Assembly: GCF_003605435.1 (NCBI RefSeq)
Contig: NZ_QXQB01000001.1
Coordinates: 1,116,001 to 1,180,000 of the forward strand
DNA length: 64,000 nt
Origin: Paenibacillus pinisoli
Lineage (GTDB): Bacteria; Bacillota; Bacilli; Paenibacillales; Paenibacillaceae
Direction: 5' to 3'
The translations under genes were made by a program, and so were the position numbers. The notes beneath the pieces are model-generated. The model searched no databases and was not told the DNA's origin. It worked only from the letters and a program-made list of their open reading frames with translations. Of this stretch, positions 1 to 7,993 are shown piece by piece; within the stretch, counting starts at the first letter, position 1; every line of letters starts with the position of its first letter.

Positions 1-1758
1 GTCGACGCCCTTCACGGTGACACCGTGATTCGGACGGCCCTTCTTGCTATTGGCCGCTTTAATTTCCTTCTTCTCGCTCGTCAGCTCGATCTGATTGGCT
101 TCTTCCGCTTCGCGGCGCATCTTCTCCGTCAGCTTCGTACAGATTTGAGCCGCCGTAATGCCGCCAAAGCCGATAGCCGACATCATATCTTCAATATCGT
201 TGAACGTGAATTTGCCGGCAGCTTCCTGCAGCTTATCGTCCACCATCCATACCGATGGATCAAGGCCAAGACGCTTGAGCTCCCGCTCCAGCATGTCGCG
301 TCCCTTGGCGACATTCTCTTCGCGCTTCTCCTTCTTGAACCATTGCCTGATCTTGCTGCGGGCATGGGATGATTGGGCAATCTTGACCCAATCCTGGCTT
401 GGGCCGTACGAATGCTTCGATGTCAGAATCTCGACGATATCGCCGGTCTTCAGCTTATGGTCAAGCGGTACGATACGTCCGTTCACCTTCGCCCCGATCG
501 TCCGGTTGCCCACTTCCGTATGGATGCGGTAAGCGAAGTCGAGCGGCACCGATCCCGCCGGCAGCTCGATTACCTCCCCGCTTGGCGTGAATACAAATAC
601 AAGGTCGGCGAAGAAATCCATCTTAAGCGACTCCATGAACTCCGCCGCATCGCGGGTTTCATTCTGAAGCTCCAATATCTCGCGAAACCAGGACATTTTA
701 TCCTCAAAGTTGCCGTCAGGCACAACCATGCCTTCCTTGTACGCCCAGTGAGCGGCAATGCCGTACTCCGACGTACGATGCATCTCCCATGTTCGAATCT
801 GCACCTCTGTCGGCTCGCCGTTCGGACCGATCACCGTCGTATGCAGGGACTGATACATATTCGCCTTCGGCATGGCGATATAATCCTTGAACCTGCCCGG
901 CATCGGCTTCCATAACGTATGGATAATGCCTAATGTCGCATAACAATCCTTAATATTGTCTACGATAATCCGAATCGCCAGCAGATCATAAATTTCATTG
1001 AACTGCTTGTTGCGCGAAGTCATTTTTTTGTAAATGCTGTACAGATGCTTCGGCCTGCCGGAAATATCGCCTTCAATGCCCATCTCCTCCAGCTTCTCGC
1101 GAATGCGTGAGATGACATCGTCGATGAATTGCTCCCGCTCCGCCCGCTTCTTCTTCATCAGATTGGCAATGCGGTAATATTGCTGCGGGTTGAGGTAACG
1201 AAGCGCGATATCCTCCATCTCCCATTTGATAGCGGAGATGCCGAGCCGATGCGCAATCGGGCAAAAAATCTCCAGCGTCTCGTAGGCAATTCTGCGCTGA
1301 GACTCCTCCGACTGGTATTTCAACGTGCGCATATTATGAAGGCGGTCAGCCAGCTTGATCAGAATAACGCGAATGTCCTGCGCCATTGCGACGAACATCT
1401 TGCGGTAATTCTCGTTCTGCTGCTCTTCCTTGGATTGAAACCTGATTTTCTCGAGCTTGGTCAGTCCGTCCACCAGCATGGCGCAGGTTTCGCCAAATTT
1501 CGCGCGGACCGTCGCCAGATCCACTGTCGTATCCTCTACGACATCATGAAGAAGCGCCGCGATAATCGACAGCACGTCCATGCCCATATCCACCAATATG
1601 TCGGCAACCGTAACAGGATGCAAGATATAAGGCTCTCCTGATTTGCGCACTTGTCCATGATGGGCTTGCTCTGCGAAATCATAGGCTTCCTTGATGCGTA
1701 TGAGATCCTGCTCTTTCATATAGACGGATGCCTTCTCAAGTAACTGCTCTATGCCCAT
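1..1758 (-). CDS. relA: RelA/SpoT-type (p)ppGpp synthetase/hydrolase, C-terminus cut by window
   Basis: Makes and degrades the alarmone (p)ppGpp in the stringent response, in the cytosol. I translated it directly: 586 codons are present and the frame is still open at base 1, so about 140 C-terminal residues (rest of the regulatory region and the ACT domain) lie outside. The hydrolase HD domain has HDVVED at residues 71-76. The synthetase domain carries the YQSLHTT motif, and a TGS domain follows it, with the phrase DFAYRIHTEVG. The ATG at 1758 is preceded by GGAAAGGGACG. It lies upstream of apt in gene order, as in B. subtilis, but a 268-bp gap with a terminator separates them, so apt is not transcribed into it without read-through. 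Family assignment is secure; whether this bifunctional copy is the only one in the genome cannot be seen here. Confidence 0.95.
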   Translation of the reverse strand, partial: MGIEQLLEKASVYMKEQDLIRIKEAYDFAEQAHHGQVRKSGEPYILHPVTVADILVDMGMDVLSIIAALLHDVVEDTTVDLATVRAKFGETCAMLVDGLTKLEKIRFQSKEEQQNENYRKMFVAMAQDIRVILIKLADRLHNMRTLKYQSEESQRRIAYETLEIFCPIAHRLGISAIKWEMEDIALRYLNPQQYYRIANLMKKKRAEREQFIDDVISRIREKLEEMGIEGDISGRPKHLYSIYKKMTSRNKQFNEIYDLLAIRIIVDNIKDCYATLGIIHTLWKPMPGRFKDYIAMPKANMYQSLHTTVIGPNGEPTEVQIRTWEMHRTSEYGIAAHWAYKEGMVVPDGNFEDKMSWFREILELQNETRDAAEFMESLKMDFFADLVFVFTPSGEVIELPAGSVPLDFAYRIHTEVGNRTIGAKVNGRIVPLDHKLKTGDIVEILTSKHSYGPSQDWVKIAQSSHARSKIRQWFKKEKREENVAKGRDMLERELKRLGLDPSVWMVDDKLQEAAGKFTFNDIEDMMSAIGFGGITAAQICTKLTEKMRREAEEANQIELTSEKKEIKAANSKKGRPNHGVTVKGVD

Positions 1759-1935
1759 GAAACGTCCCTTTCCAAGCGTACGGGTTAACGCCATCGTATT
1801 CTCATAAGATATGCCGCTGCGGCACGATCCGAGTTTTCTAATATTATGCCTTTAAGTGAGCGGTTACGTCAACTTCCTGCAGAAGAAAAACGACGCCTTT
1901 AGACGCTCAGCTCCTGTCCATAATAACCCGATAGG

Positions 1936-1988
1936 AAAAAGCGCCCCGGCTGGCAAATCGCCGGAAGGCGATTTACGTGCCGGGGCGC
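1936..1988 (-). terminator. Rho-independent terminator after apt
   Basis: On the minus strand a 10-bp perfect GC-rich stem (GCGCCCCGGC pairing with GCCGGGGCGC) encloses a second inner stem (AAATCGCC/GGCGATTT) and is followed directly by five T. It lies about 40 bp past the apt stop, so it should end the recJ-apt transcript before relA. Confidence 0.85.
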
Positions 1989-2026
1989 ATACATAAAGCC
2001 TGCTCTCGCGGCTTATGACATGCTGC

Positions 2027-2557
2027 TTATTCGTAAGTCATCAACGAGAATAGTTCTACGCCGTCAAGCTTCTCGCGTCCGTTCAAGTAAGCAAGCTCGA
2101 TCAGGAATGCAGCGCCTACTACTTCTCCGCCCAGCTGGCGGATCAGGTTCATCGAGGTTGCAATCGTGCCGCCGGTAGCCAGCAGATCATCCGCAATCAA
2201 GACGCGTTGTCCAGGCGTAATCGCATCCTTATGCATAGCCAACTGATCCTTGCCGTATTCCAGGTCATAGCTTGCTGTAATTGTCTCGCCCGGCAGCTTG
2301 CCGCTTTTGCGGATAGGGGCAAAGCCGACGCCCAGAGCCAGCGCAAGCGGCGCGCCTACGACGAAGCCGCGCGCTTCAGGGCCTGCTATAACATCGATCT
2401 TGAGATGCTCGACAGCTGCTTTCATCTCATCGATAACGGCGCGGTAAGCCGCTCCGTCCTTCAGCAGAGTCGTTATATCTTTAAAGCGGATGCCCGGTTG
2501 CGGGAAATCCGGAATGACTCGAATGTAATCTTTGAAATTGTATGATGCCTTCGACAC
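2027..2557 (-). CDS. apt: Adenine phosphoribosyltransferase
   Basis: Salvages adenine to AMP using PRPP, in the cytosol. The 176-residue product shows the family start (YIRVIPDFPQPGIRFKDIT), the GPEARGF segment and the PRPP-binding loop VLIADDLLATGGT. The start is a GTG at 2557 with GAAAGGG ten bases upstream; this leaves a short N-terminal extension (MSKASYN) compared with the 170-residue B. subtilis enzyme. It lies 50 bp downstream of recJ in the same direction and is probably co-transcribed with it; a strong terminator follows. The recJ-apt-relA order is conserved in Bacilli. Confidence 0.96.
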   Translation of the reverse strand: MSKASYNFKDYIRVIPDFPQPGIRFKDITTLLKDGAAYRAVIDEMKAAVEHLKIDVIAGPEARGFVVGAPLALALGVGFAPIRKSGKLPGETITASYDLEYGKDQLAMHKDAITPGQRVLIADDLLATGGTIATSMNLIRQLGGEVVGAAFLIELAYLNGREKLDGVELFSLMTYE

Positions 2558-2607
2558 GAATGGTCAACCCTTTCTTGTACACACATGTTTAGTATAGCTT
2601 GCTAAGT

Positions 2608-4623
2608 TTAAGCGAGATCATGAAGCCGGTCATGCTGCTCCTTCGCGGCACGATAACGCTCCGAAGACGCAAGCTCCCGCTTCTCCGGCGCTGCTGCTGC
2701 CACGTAAGCGCCATCATGGCGGCCAATAAATCTCAATTCCTCGAATACGTCAAGCATAAGCTGAACGGCTTCCACAGTCAAGCCGACCTGACCCGCAATT
2801 CGCATGGCAAGTCCTTGCTCCGGAGCGCGTCCTACCTTGCGGAGCCATTGATACACTTGGCCGAATTGCTCCCGGCTTGGAAAACTTGCCAGCGGAGCCG
2901 GCATATAATGCAAATCATGCACCTGCAGCTGAGGCTTGCGCTGATTGTTCCACTCATTGATAGACAGCTCGCCGACCAATTCCAACCGGCTGCCAGACGG
3001 GATGGCTGAAGCCATCTCGCCCATGCCGAAGCCGATCGCATCCAGCAGCTTTCGTCCCCCGCCCAGCGCCAGCTTCAGGTGCTTGGACTCCTTGCCGATG
3101 GCACGCCTGTCGGCAAGTTGAATGTCACGGAACATAATCCGCGGGGACGGGTTGCCGATTCCGAACGGCTCCAGCAGCGCAAGCTGGCTGATCGTATCCA
3201 GCGTGGCATCCTCCAGGCCGCATTCCAAATGCACAAGCGTCTTGGGAATCCAGTCTTCCGGCGTCAGCCACTGCTTCGCCAGCTCCGACATCCGCTGCTC
3301 CAATTGCTCCAGCTTATCCCGGTGCAAGCTCATGCCTGCCGCTGCCTGATGCCCGCCGTAATGATCCATCAGATCCTCGCATTTCGTTAGAGCCGCATGA
3401 AGATCGAAACCTTCGATCGAACGGGCTGAGCCTTTGCACATGCCGCTGTCCGCATCGATGCCGAGTATGACAACCGGCCGGTAATGCCGCTCCAGCAGCT
3501 TGGAGGCAACGATGCCGATTACGCCGACATTCCAGCTCTCCCCGCTTAACACAATAACTGAAGGAGGATCAATGCCTTGCTCCTCGGCGGCAAGACGCTT
3601 CGTGAGCCACTGCTCCTCCGCTTCCTTGACGATAGACTCGACGATTCGCTGACGCTCCTTATTCAGTGTATCCAATTGGATTGCCGATAGTATCGCTTCA
3701 TCATATACAGGAGTCGTCAGAAGCTCGACAGCCCGCTTCGCATGATCGAGCCGCCCCGCAGCATTGATGCGCGGCGCCATGCCGAACGCGATGCCGGTCG
3801 AGACGATGGTCTCCAGTTCGATTCCCGTTGCTTCGGCCAAAGCCCGAAAGCCCGTCCCCGGCTCCTTGCGCATACGCTTCAGTCCATAGCGAACCAGAAT
3901 TCGGTTCTCATCCACGAGAGGCATGAGGTCGGCTATCGTGCCGAGGCTGACAATGTCCGCCCACTCCAGCGGCGGCCGCTCCATAAGCGCTGTAGCCAGC
4001 TTGAAGGCGACGCCAACGCCAGCCAGCCCCTTGAACGGATAGCTGCAATGCTCCTGCTTGGGATTGACAACGGCGCAAGCTTGAGGCAGCCGCTCCGGCG
4101 GCTCATGATGATCGGTTACGACCACATCGATGCCAAGCGAGGAAGCGTATTCTATCTCCTCATAAGCGCTTATTCCCGTATCCACCGTAACGATCAGCTT
4201 TACTCCGTCATTGGCGGCTAGCGCAATAGCGTTCTTATTCAGACCGTAGCCCTCTAAAGCGCGATGCGGTATGTAATAATCAAAATTCAGACCCATCGTG
4301 CGGAAAACATGAATGAGCAGCGATGTGCTGGATACCCCGTCCGCGTCGTAATCGCCGTATATGCGGATTTTTTCCCCATTCTCGCTCGCATGCCGGATTC
4401 TCTCTACCGCTTCCTTCATGCCGCTCAGCAAGTAAGGATCGTGCAAGCCGCTCTCATCGCCATACAGAAATGTATAGGCGCTTTCCTCATCGCGGTAGCC
4501 CCGTTGCACAAGCAAGCGGGCAACAAGAGGAGGAAGACTCAGCCCCTTGCTCAACTGCCTGGCTGCGCCTTCCCCCGACTCTTCCCACTCCGCAAGAGCC
4601 CAGCGTGTCTTTCTATGAATCAT
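2608..4623 (-). CDS. recJ: Single-stranded-DNA-specific 5'-3' exonuclease RecJ
   Basis: Degrades single-stranded DNA 5' to 3' in recombination and mismatch repair. The DHH domain shows GDYDADGVSST (about residue 90), VTVDTG and the signature VVTDHHEPPE (about 170). A DHHA1 domain follows with GGHQAAAGM (about 420), and an OB-like domain (about 460-560) completes the core. At 671 residues it is longer than E. coli RecJ (577) but shorter than B. subtilis RecJ (786), so the long Bacillus C-terminal extension seems reduced. The ATG at 4623 has AAGGAGT nine bases upstream. It lies between the cation-efflux fragment and apt, on the same strand as both. Confidence 0.95.
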   Translation of the reverse strand: MIHRKTRWALAEWEESGEGAARQLSKGLSLPPLVARLLVQRGYRDEESAYTFLYGDESGLHDPYLLSGMKEAVERIRHASENGEKIRIYGDYDADGVSSTSLLIHVFRTMGLNFDYYIPHRALEGYGLNKNAIALAANDGVKLIVTVDTGISAYEEIEYASSLGIDVVVTDHHEPPERLPQACAVVNPKQEHCSYPFKGLAGVGVAFKLATALMERPPLEWADIVSLGTIADLMPLVDENRILVRYGLKRMRKEPGTGFRALAEATGIELETIVSTGIAFGMAPRINAAGRLDHAKRAVELLTTPVYDEAILSAIQLDTLNKERQRIVESIVKEAEEQWLTKRLAAEEQGIDPPSVIVLSGESWNVGVIGIVASKLLERHYRPVVILGIDADSGMCKGSARSIEGFDLHAALTKCEDLMDHYGGHQAAAGMSLHRDKLEQLEQRMSELAKQWLTPEDWIPKTLVHLECGLEDATLDTISQLALLEPFGIGNPSPRIMFRDIQLADRRAIGKESKHLKLALGGGRKLLDAIGFGMGEMASAIPSGSRLELVGELSINEWNNQRKPQLQVHDLHYMPAPLASFPSREQFGQVYQWLRKVGRAPEQGLAMRIAGQVGLTVEAVQLMLDVFEELRFIGRHDGAYVAAAAPEKRELASSERYRAAKEQHDRLHDLA

Positions 4624-4658
4624 CAGGTTCTCACTCCTTCCTGCTGTCCGAATAGCGG

Positions 4659-5075
4659 TTATTGCAGCAGTGTCGGCATCTGCTCCTGATTTGGATCGTG
4701 ATTGGATTTGTACGGATAACCAGGGTCGTAAGGCTCCACATAGATGGACACTTCCGTCAAATGATGGAAGCGGTGCATCAGCAGCGTTCGGACCCGCTTC
4801 GCAATCTCCTGTCCTTCCAATACGGTGATGCGCGGATTGACGCTAATGACAATCTCCGCCACCACATAATGCCCTTGCTCTCTGGCGCGTATGGACTGCA
4901 CCGTCACGACGCCCTCTACGCGCTGAACAACCTGCATCAGCTCATCCGCATTTTCATCCCGATCCGAATCCTTGACATTTCTTCGTGCGCCCCGAAACAG
5001 AACGTCCAGCACGTTGTCCCATATACGAGCTCTGCCCCGGGTCGCATTCTTCCCATCTCGCGGTCTGGTTGACAT
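4659..5075 (-). CDS. Stand-alone cation-efflux C-terminal (dimerisation) domain protein
   Basis: 138 residues with an excellent ribosome site (AGGAGG seven bases before the ATG at 5075). Residues about 45-125 resemble the cytoplasmic ZT-dimer domain that ends cation diffusion facilitator (CDF) transporters: VEGVVTVQSIRAREQGHY, then VNPRITVLEGQEIAKRV and a final VSIYVEPYDP. The six membrane helices expected in front of it are absent; upstream there are only hairpin repeats and then secF. It may be a deletion remnant of a CDF transporter or a soluble regulatory domain. A segment just before the domain (IWDNVLDVLF) looks like the linker after the last transporter helix. The domain call is by motif resemblance; the function is unknown. 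Confidence 0.6.
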   Translation of the reverse strand: MSTRPRDGKNATRGRARIWDNVLDVLFRGARRNVKDSDRDENADELMQVVQRVEGVVTVQSIRAREQGHYVVAEIVISVNPRITVLEGQEIAKRVRTLLMHRFHHLTEVSIYVEPYDPGYPYKSNHDPNQEQMPTLLQ

Positions 5076-5089
5076 TTGAACCTCCTGAA

Positions 5090-5231
5090 AGGTTTTGCGG
5101 AGCAAAACCTACTTCGTAAGCATTAGCTAAGGTTTTGCGGAGCAAAACCTACTTCGTAAGCATTAGCTAAGGTTTTGCGGAGCAAAACCTACTTCGTAGC
5201 ATTTGCTAAGGTTTTTGCGGAGCAAAACCTG
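5090..5231. repeat. Four tandem hairpin-forming repeats of about 40 bp
   Basis: The unit begins with a perfect 9-bp inverted repeat (AGGTTTTGC, GGA loop, GCAAAACCT) followed by about 20 bases (acttcgtaagcattagctaa). Units start at 5091, 5131 and 5171; the first two are identical, the third is 39 bp, and the fourth (from 5210) has an extra T and diverges after its hairpin. They fill most of the gap between secF (upstream on the minus strand) and the cation-efflux fragment. They could act as attenuating hairpins, or be a dispersed intergenic repeat that has duplicated in place. Confidence 0.85.
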
Positions 5232-5325
5232 CTTGGCAAGCTTTCGTTCAGCTTACGGAAGCAGGCTTCGCTCACATATCTTCTAATGTTGTCGATCAAC
5301 TATATGAAACGCATCTGCCGGCCGG

Positions 5326-6246
5326 TTAAGGCGTTGGTTTTGCAGCAACCTTCGGCTTTTGCTTCTGATTGCGCTTGAACAGGAACCAGAGCGGGCTCGC
5401 GATGAAAATCGTCGAGTACGCGCCGCTGATCAGACCAATCAATAGCGCAAAGGAGAACATCTTGATGGATACGCTGCCCCAAATGAAAATACATACGGTC
5501 ACGATGACAACCGTCAGTACCGTATACAAGTTGCGCGCCATCGTCTGCCAAATACTAGCGTTAACGAGATCAGCCAGCTGCTGCTCGTTTTTAATGGACG
5601 CAAAACGCAAATTCTCGCGAATACGGTCGAAGATAACGATTTTATCGTTAATGGAGTAACCGAGCGTCGTCAAGACGGCTGCAATGAATGGCAGGTCCAC
5701 TTCAAAGCGGAAGATCGAGAAGACCGCAATAACGATAAAGCTGTCATATAAAATTGAAATATTCGCGGCAAGCGCGAAACGCCATTCGAACCGGATCATG
5801 ACATACAGCATGATACCCAAGCTTGCGATCAGAATCGCCCAAATCGTCTTAATGCCCATCTCCCGCGCGATGTCCGGAGAGACGACGTTCACTTCTGCGG
5901 AAAGCTCTTCTCCGAATTTCGCTTTTAAAGCCGCGGTTACAGCATTTGATTCGGAGTTATCCAACACATCATTGAATCGAATCGAAACTCGGTCATTATT
6001 TTGTCCGCCGACCGTCGGCGACAAATCCTCGTAGCCCAATGTCTTAAGAACATCGTTCACTTCTTGGACTGTTACTGCTTTTGGAGTAGCGACATCCATG
6101 TTGCTTCCGGCTTTAAAATCAATACCGAGATTCAACTGAAAGATCACCAGCGACAAAATACCGATGATGGTCAGTGCAAGAGAGGACAGCAAAAATTTAT
6201 TTCTATTCTTTACGACATCATACCGAATTTTTGTCTCATAGTTCAC
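5326..6246 (-). CDS. secF: Protein translocase subunit SecF
   Basis: Membrane subunit that with SecD uses the proton-motive force to help SecYEG complete protein export. It has one N-terminal helix (about 15-37), a periplasm-equivalent external domain, and then five helices. The SecF signature stretch TTLGYSINDKIVIFDRIREN is present. B. subtilis carries SecD and SecF as one fused protein; here they are separate genes overlapping by about 11 bp, which suggests translational coupling. The start is uncertain: GTG at 6255 has no room for a ribosome site, whereas GTG at 6246 has AAGGAG ten bases upstream, so I chose the latter (306 residues). Confidence 0.95.
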   Translation of the reverse strand: MNYETKIRYDVVKNRNKFLLSSLALTIIGILSLVIFQLNLGIDFKAGSNMDVATPKAVTVQEVNDVLKTLGYEDLSPTVGGQNNDRVSIRFNDVLDNSESNAVTAALKAKFGEELSAEVNVVSPDIAREMGIKTIWAILIASLGIMLYVMIRFEWRFALAANISILYDSFIVIAVFSIFRFEVDLPFIAAVLTTLGYSINDKIVIFDRIRENLRFASIKNEQQLADLVNASIWQTMARNLYTVLTVVIVTVCIFIWGSVSIKMFSFALLIGLISGAYSTIFIASPLWFLFKRNQKQKPKVAAKPTP

Positions 6247-7474
6247 GAATTTCACTCTCCTTCACGCCATAGTAGCTTGGCTTCATGAACTTGTTGCTGC
6301 GAACGAGAAGCGTCAACAAGAAGCGGGCAAGGAAAATATTCGTGACGATACTGACCAAAATACTGAAAATCATCGTCAAAGCAAAGCCTTTGATCGCGCC
6401 ATCGCCAATGTAATAAAGCACGACGCTAGCAATGATACTCGTAATGTTGGCATCCATAATCGTACGGAAAGAGTTTTTGGAGCCTGTCTTAAGCGAAGAC
6501 AGCATGCTCTTGCCGGTACGAATTTCTTCCTTGATTCTTTCTGCCGTTATGATATTCGCATCAACAGCCATACCGACACCGAGTACGAATGCCGCAATAC
6601 CCGGCAGCGTAAGCGTCGCATTCATCAAATTCTGTACAAGCAGCAGCAGCCATGCGTAAGTAATAATCGTAATGGCCGCGACAAAACCAGGCACACGGAA
6701 TACAACAACCATAAATACCAGTACAATCAATGAGCCGATGATGCCGGCTGTTACCGTATCTTTAAGGGATTCCAGACCCAGCTTCGCGCCTACGCTTTGC
6801 GTATATTTGGCTTCAAGCTTCAGAGGCAGCGATCCCATATTGATCAGATCACGCAGCTCACGAGCTTCGTCTGGAGAGGAATTGCCCATTTCAATACTAG
6901 CATCTTTACTAGCGATTACACTTTTAACGAGCGGACTGGAAATCATTTCCTCATCCAGGTAGATGGACATCGTTTGTCCAACCAATTGTCTCGTCACATC
7001 TTCGAACTTCTTAGCGTCCTTCAACTGGATCGTTACTATGGGGCGATTCATATTGTCAAACGCAAGGCCTGCGGCATTCTCGACGAAATCTCTGCCATCC
7101 AACATTACCGTGCCGTCAGGAGCACGGAACGTCAAATTGATAGGCTTGGACAACATTTGCAGCACTTCGTCGTCCTCACTGTCGATTCCCGGTAGTTTTA
7201 CGCGGATACGGTTTTTGCCCTCCGTAGTAATCTCCGGCTCTACCAAGCCTGAAGCATCAATCCGCTTCTGCAAGCTCTTAGCGGTTTGTTTCAAACTCTC
7301 CGACGTCACAGCTGAACCGCCTTCGAACGGTACGGCTTCATACAATACTTCGTAGCCGCCCTTCAAATCAAGGCCCAGCTTGACGCCATCCAAAACCCAC
7401 GGAGTCGTTGCAGCCATTGCTGCAAATCCGACGACTACGATGGCAAGGAAGGCAAGTATTCTCTTCCCGAACAT
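6236..7474 (-). CDS. secD: Protein translocase subunit SecD
   Basis: Partner of SecF in the export-assisting SecDF complex. The 412-residue product has an N-terminal helix, the family motif LGLDLKGGYEVLYE (about 32-45), an external P1-type domain with the LPGI phrase, and a six-helix RND-like region with GVGMAVDANIITAERIKEE. The ATG at 7474 follows AAGGGGG. A consensus-like promoter lies 36-64 bases upstream. Length is close to stand-alone SecD proteins of Gram-positive bacteria. Confidence 0.96.
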   Translation of the reverse strand: MFGKRILAFLAIVVVGFAAMAATTPWVLDGVKLGLDLKGGYEVLYEAVPFEGGSAVTSESLKQTAKSLQKRIDASGLVEPEITTEGKNRIRVKLPGIDSEDDEVLQMLSKPINLTFRAPDGTVMLDGRDFVENAAGLAFDNMNRPIVTIQLKDAKKFEDVTRQLVGQTMSIYLDEEMISSPLVKSVIASKDASIEMGNSSPDEARELRDLINMGSLPLKLEAKYTQSVGAKLGLESLKDTVTAGIIGSLIVLVFMVVVFRVPGFVAAITIITYAWLLLLVQNLMNATLTLPGIAAFVLGVGMAVDANIITAERIKEEIRTGKSMLSSLKTGSKNSFRTIMDANITSIIASVVLYYIGDGAIKGFALTMIFSILVSIVTNIFLARFLLTLLVRSNKFMKPSYYGVKESEIREL

Positions 7475-7509
7475 ACGTCTGAATCCCCCTTATGATCTTC
7501 AATATTCCC

Positions 7510-7538
7510 ATTATACAGATGCGGTAAAAACGAGTCAA
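7510..7538 (-). promoter_or_regulatory. Sigma-A promoter of secDF
   Basis: On the minus strand TTGACT, a 17-bp spacer and a perfect TATAAT. The -35 box overlaps the T-tract of the terminator that follows comN, so the end of one transcript and the start of the next share bases. Confidence 0.8.
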
Positions 7539-7568
7539 AAAAAAGAAAGGCCCCGCTGCTAGAACGGG
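7537..7568 (-). terminator. Terminator after comN
   Basis: A six-base-pair stem (CCCGTT/AGCGGG with one G-T pair) contains the comN stop codon and is followed by CC and a T-rich run including eight T. The stem is short, so termination may be partial. Confidence 0.55.
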
Positions 7569-7798
7569 TTACCCTTGAAAGCGCTAAGCGTCATGAAGTT
7601 CATGAACTGCGTAATCTTGAGCGATAAAATATCATTGACCAACTGATGCAGCTCCGGCTGACCGGTCTTCGCGTATTTGGCGTTGACACAATCCCAAATC
7701 TCCTTGCCGTCCACGTGCTCGTATCCGAGCAACCGGAATTCCTCCGCCTTGCTGTTGCATAGCTCCTCGATCATGACGTCCAATTCTTCATTCTCCAT
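7559..7798 (-). CDS. comN: ComN/YrzD-like post-transcriptional regulator
   Basis: A 79-residue small acidic protein of the family that in B. subtilis (ComN, formerly YrzD) controls expression of the comE competence operon after transcription. The N-terminus (MENEELDVMIEELCNSKAEE) and the following GYEHVDGKEIWDCV are characteristic, and its place between secDF and spoVB matches B. subtilis. I chose the ATG at 7798 because GAGGAGG lies eight bases upstream; a GTG nine bases further out overlaps that site. The role in this organism is inferred from the family. Confidence 0.82.
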   Translation of the reverse strand: MENEELDVMIEELCNSKAEEFRLLGYEHVDGKEIWDCVNAKYAKTGQPELHQLVNDILSLKITQFMNFMTLSAFKGNPF

Positions 7799-7892
7799 AT
7801 GCTGCACCTCCTCGTTCTCGTTGCTGTCCCTTACTTATTCGAGCTAGACCTGCCAATCTCCTGCCGACTATAGAAGATGGTCCAAATTGACT

Positions 7893-7923
7893 GACATGGA
7901 AAGGGACATGCCGCGCATAAAGT
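7893..7923 (+). promoter_or_regulatory. Possible sigma-E-type promoter of spoVB
   Basis: CATAAAGT (six of eight to CATACAmT) lies 15 bp after GACATGGA, 70 bp before the spoVB start. spoVB belongs to the sigma-E regulon in B. subtilis. The upstream box is a weak match, so this is a candidate only. Confidence 0.3.
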
Positions 7924-7993
7924 GGTAGTACATGCATGTCCGTGCGCATTCTCGCCTTAATGGCGTTATCTTCAATGAGAAGAGGTCACCGCT

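Noticed and set aside
1..1758. Treating relA as a truncated pseudogene
   Set aside because: The frame is open to the window edge, so the missing C-terminus is due to the cut.
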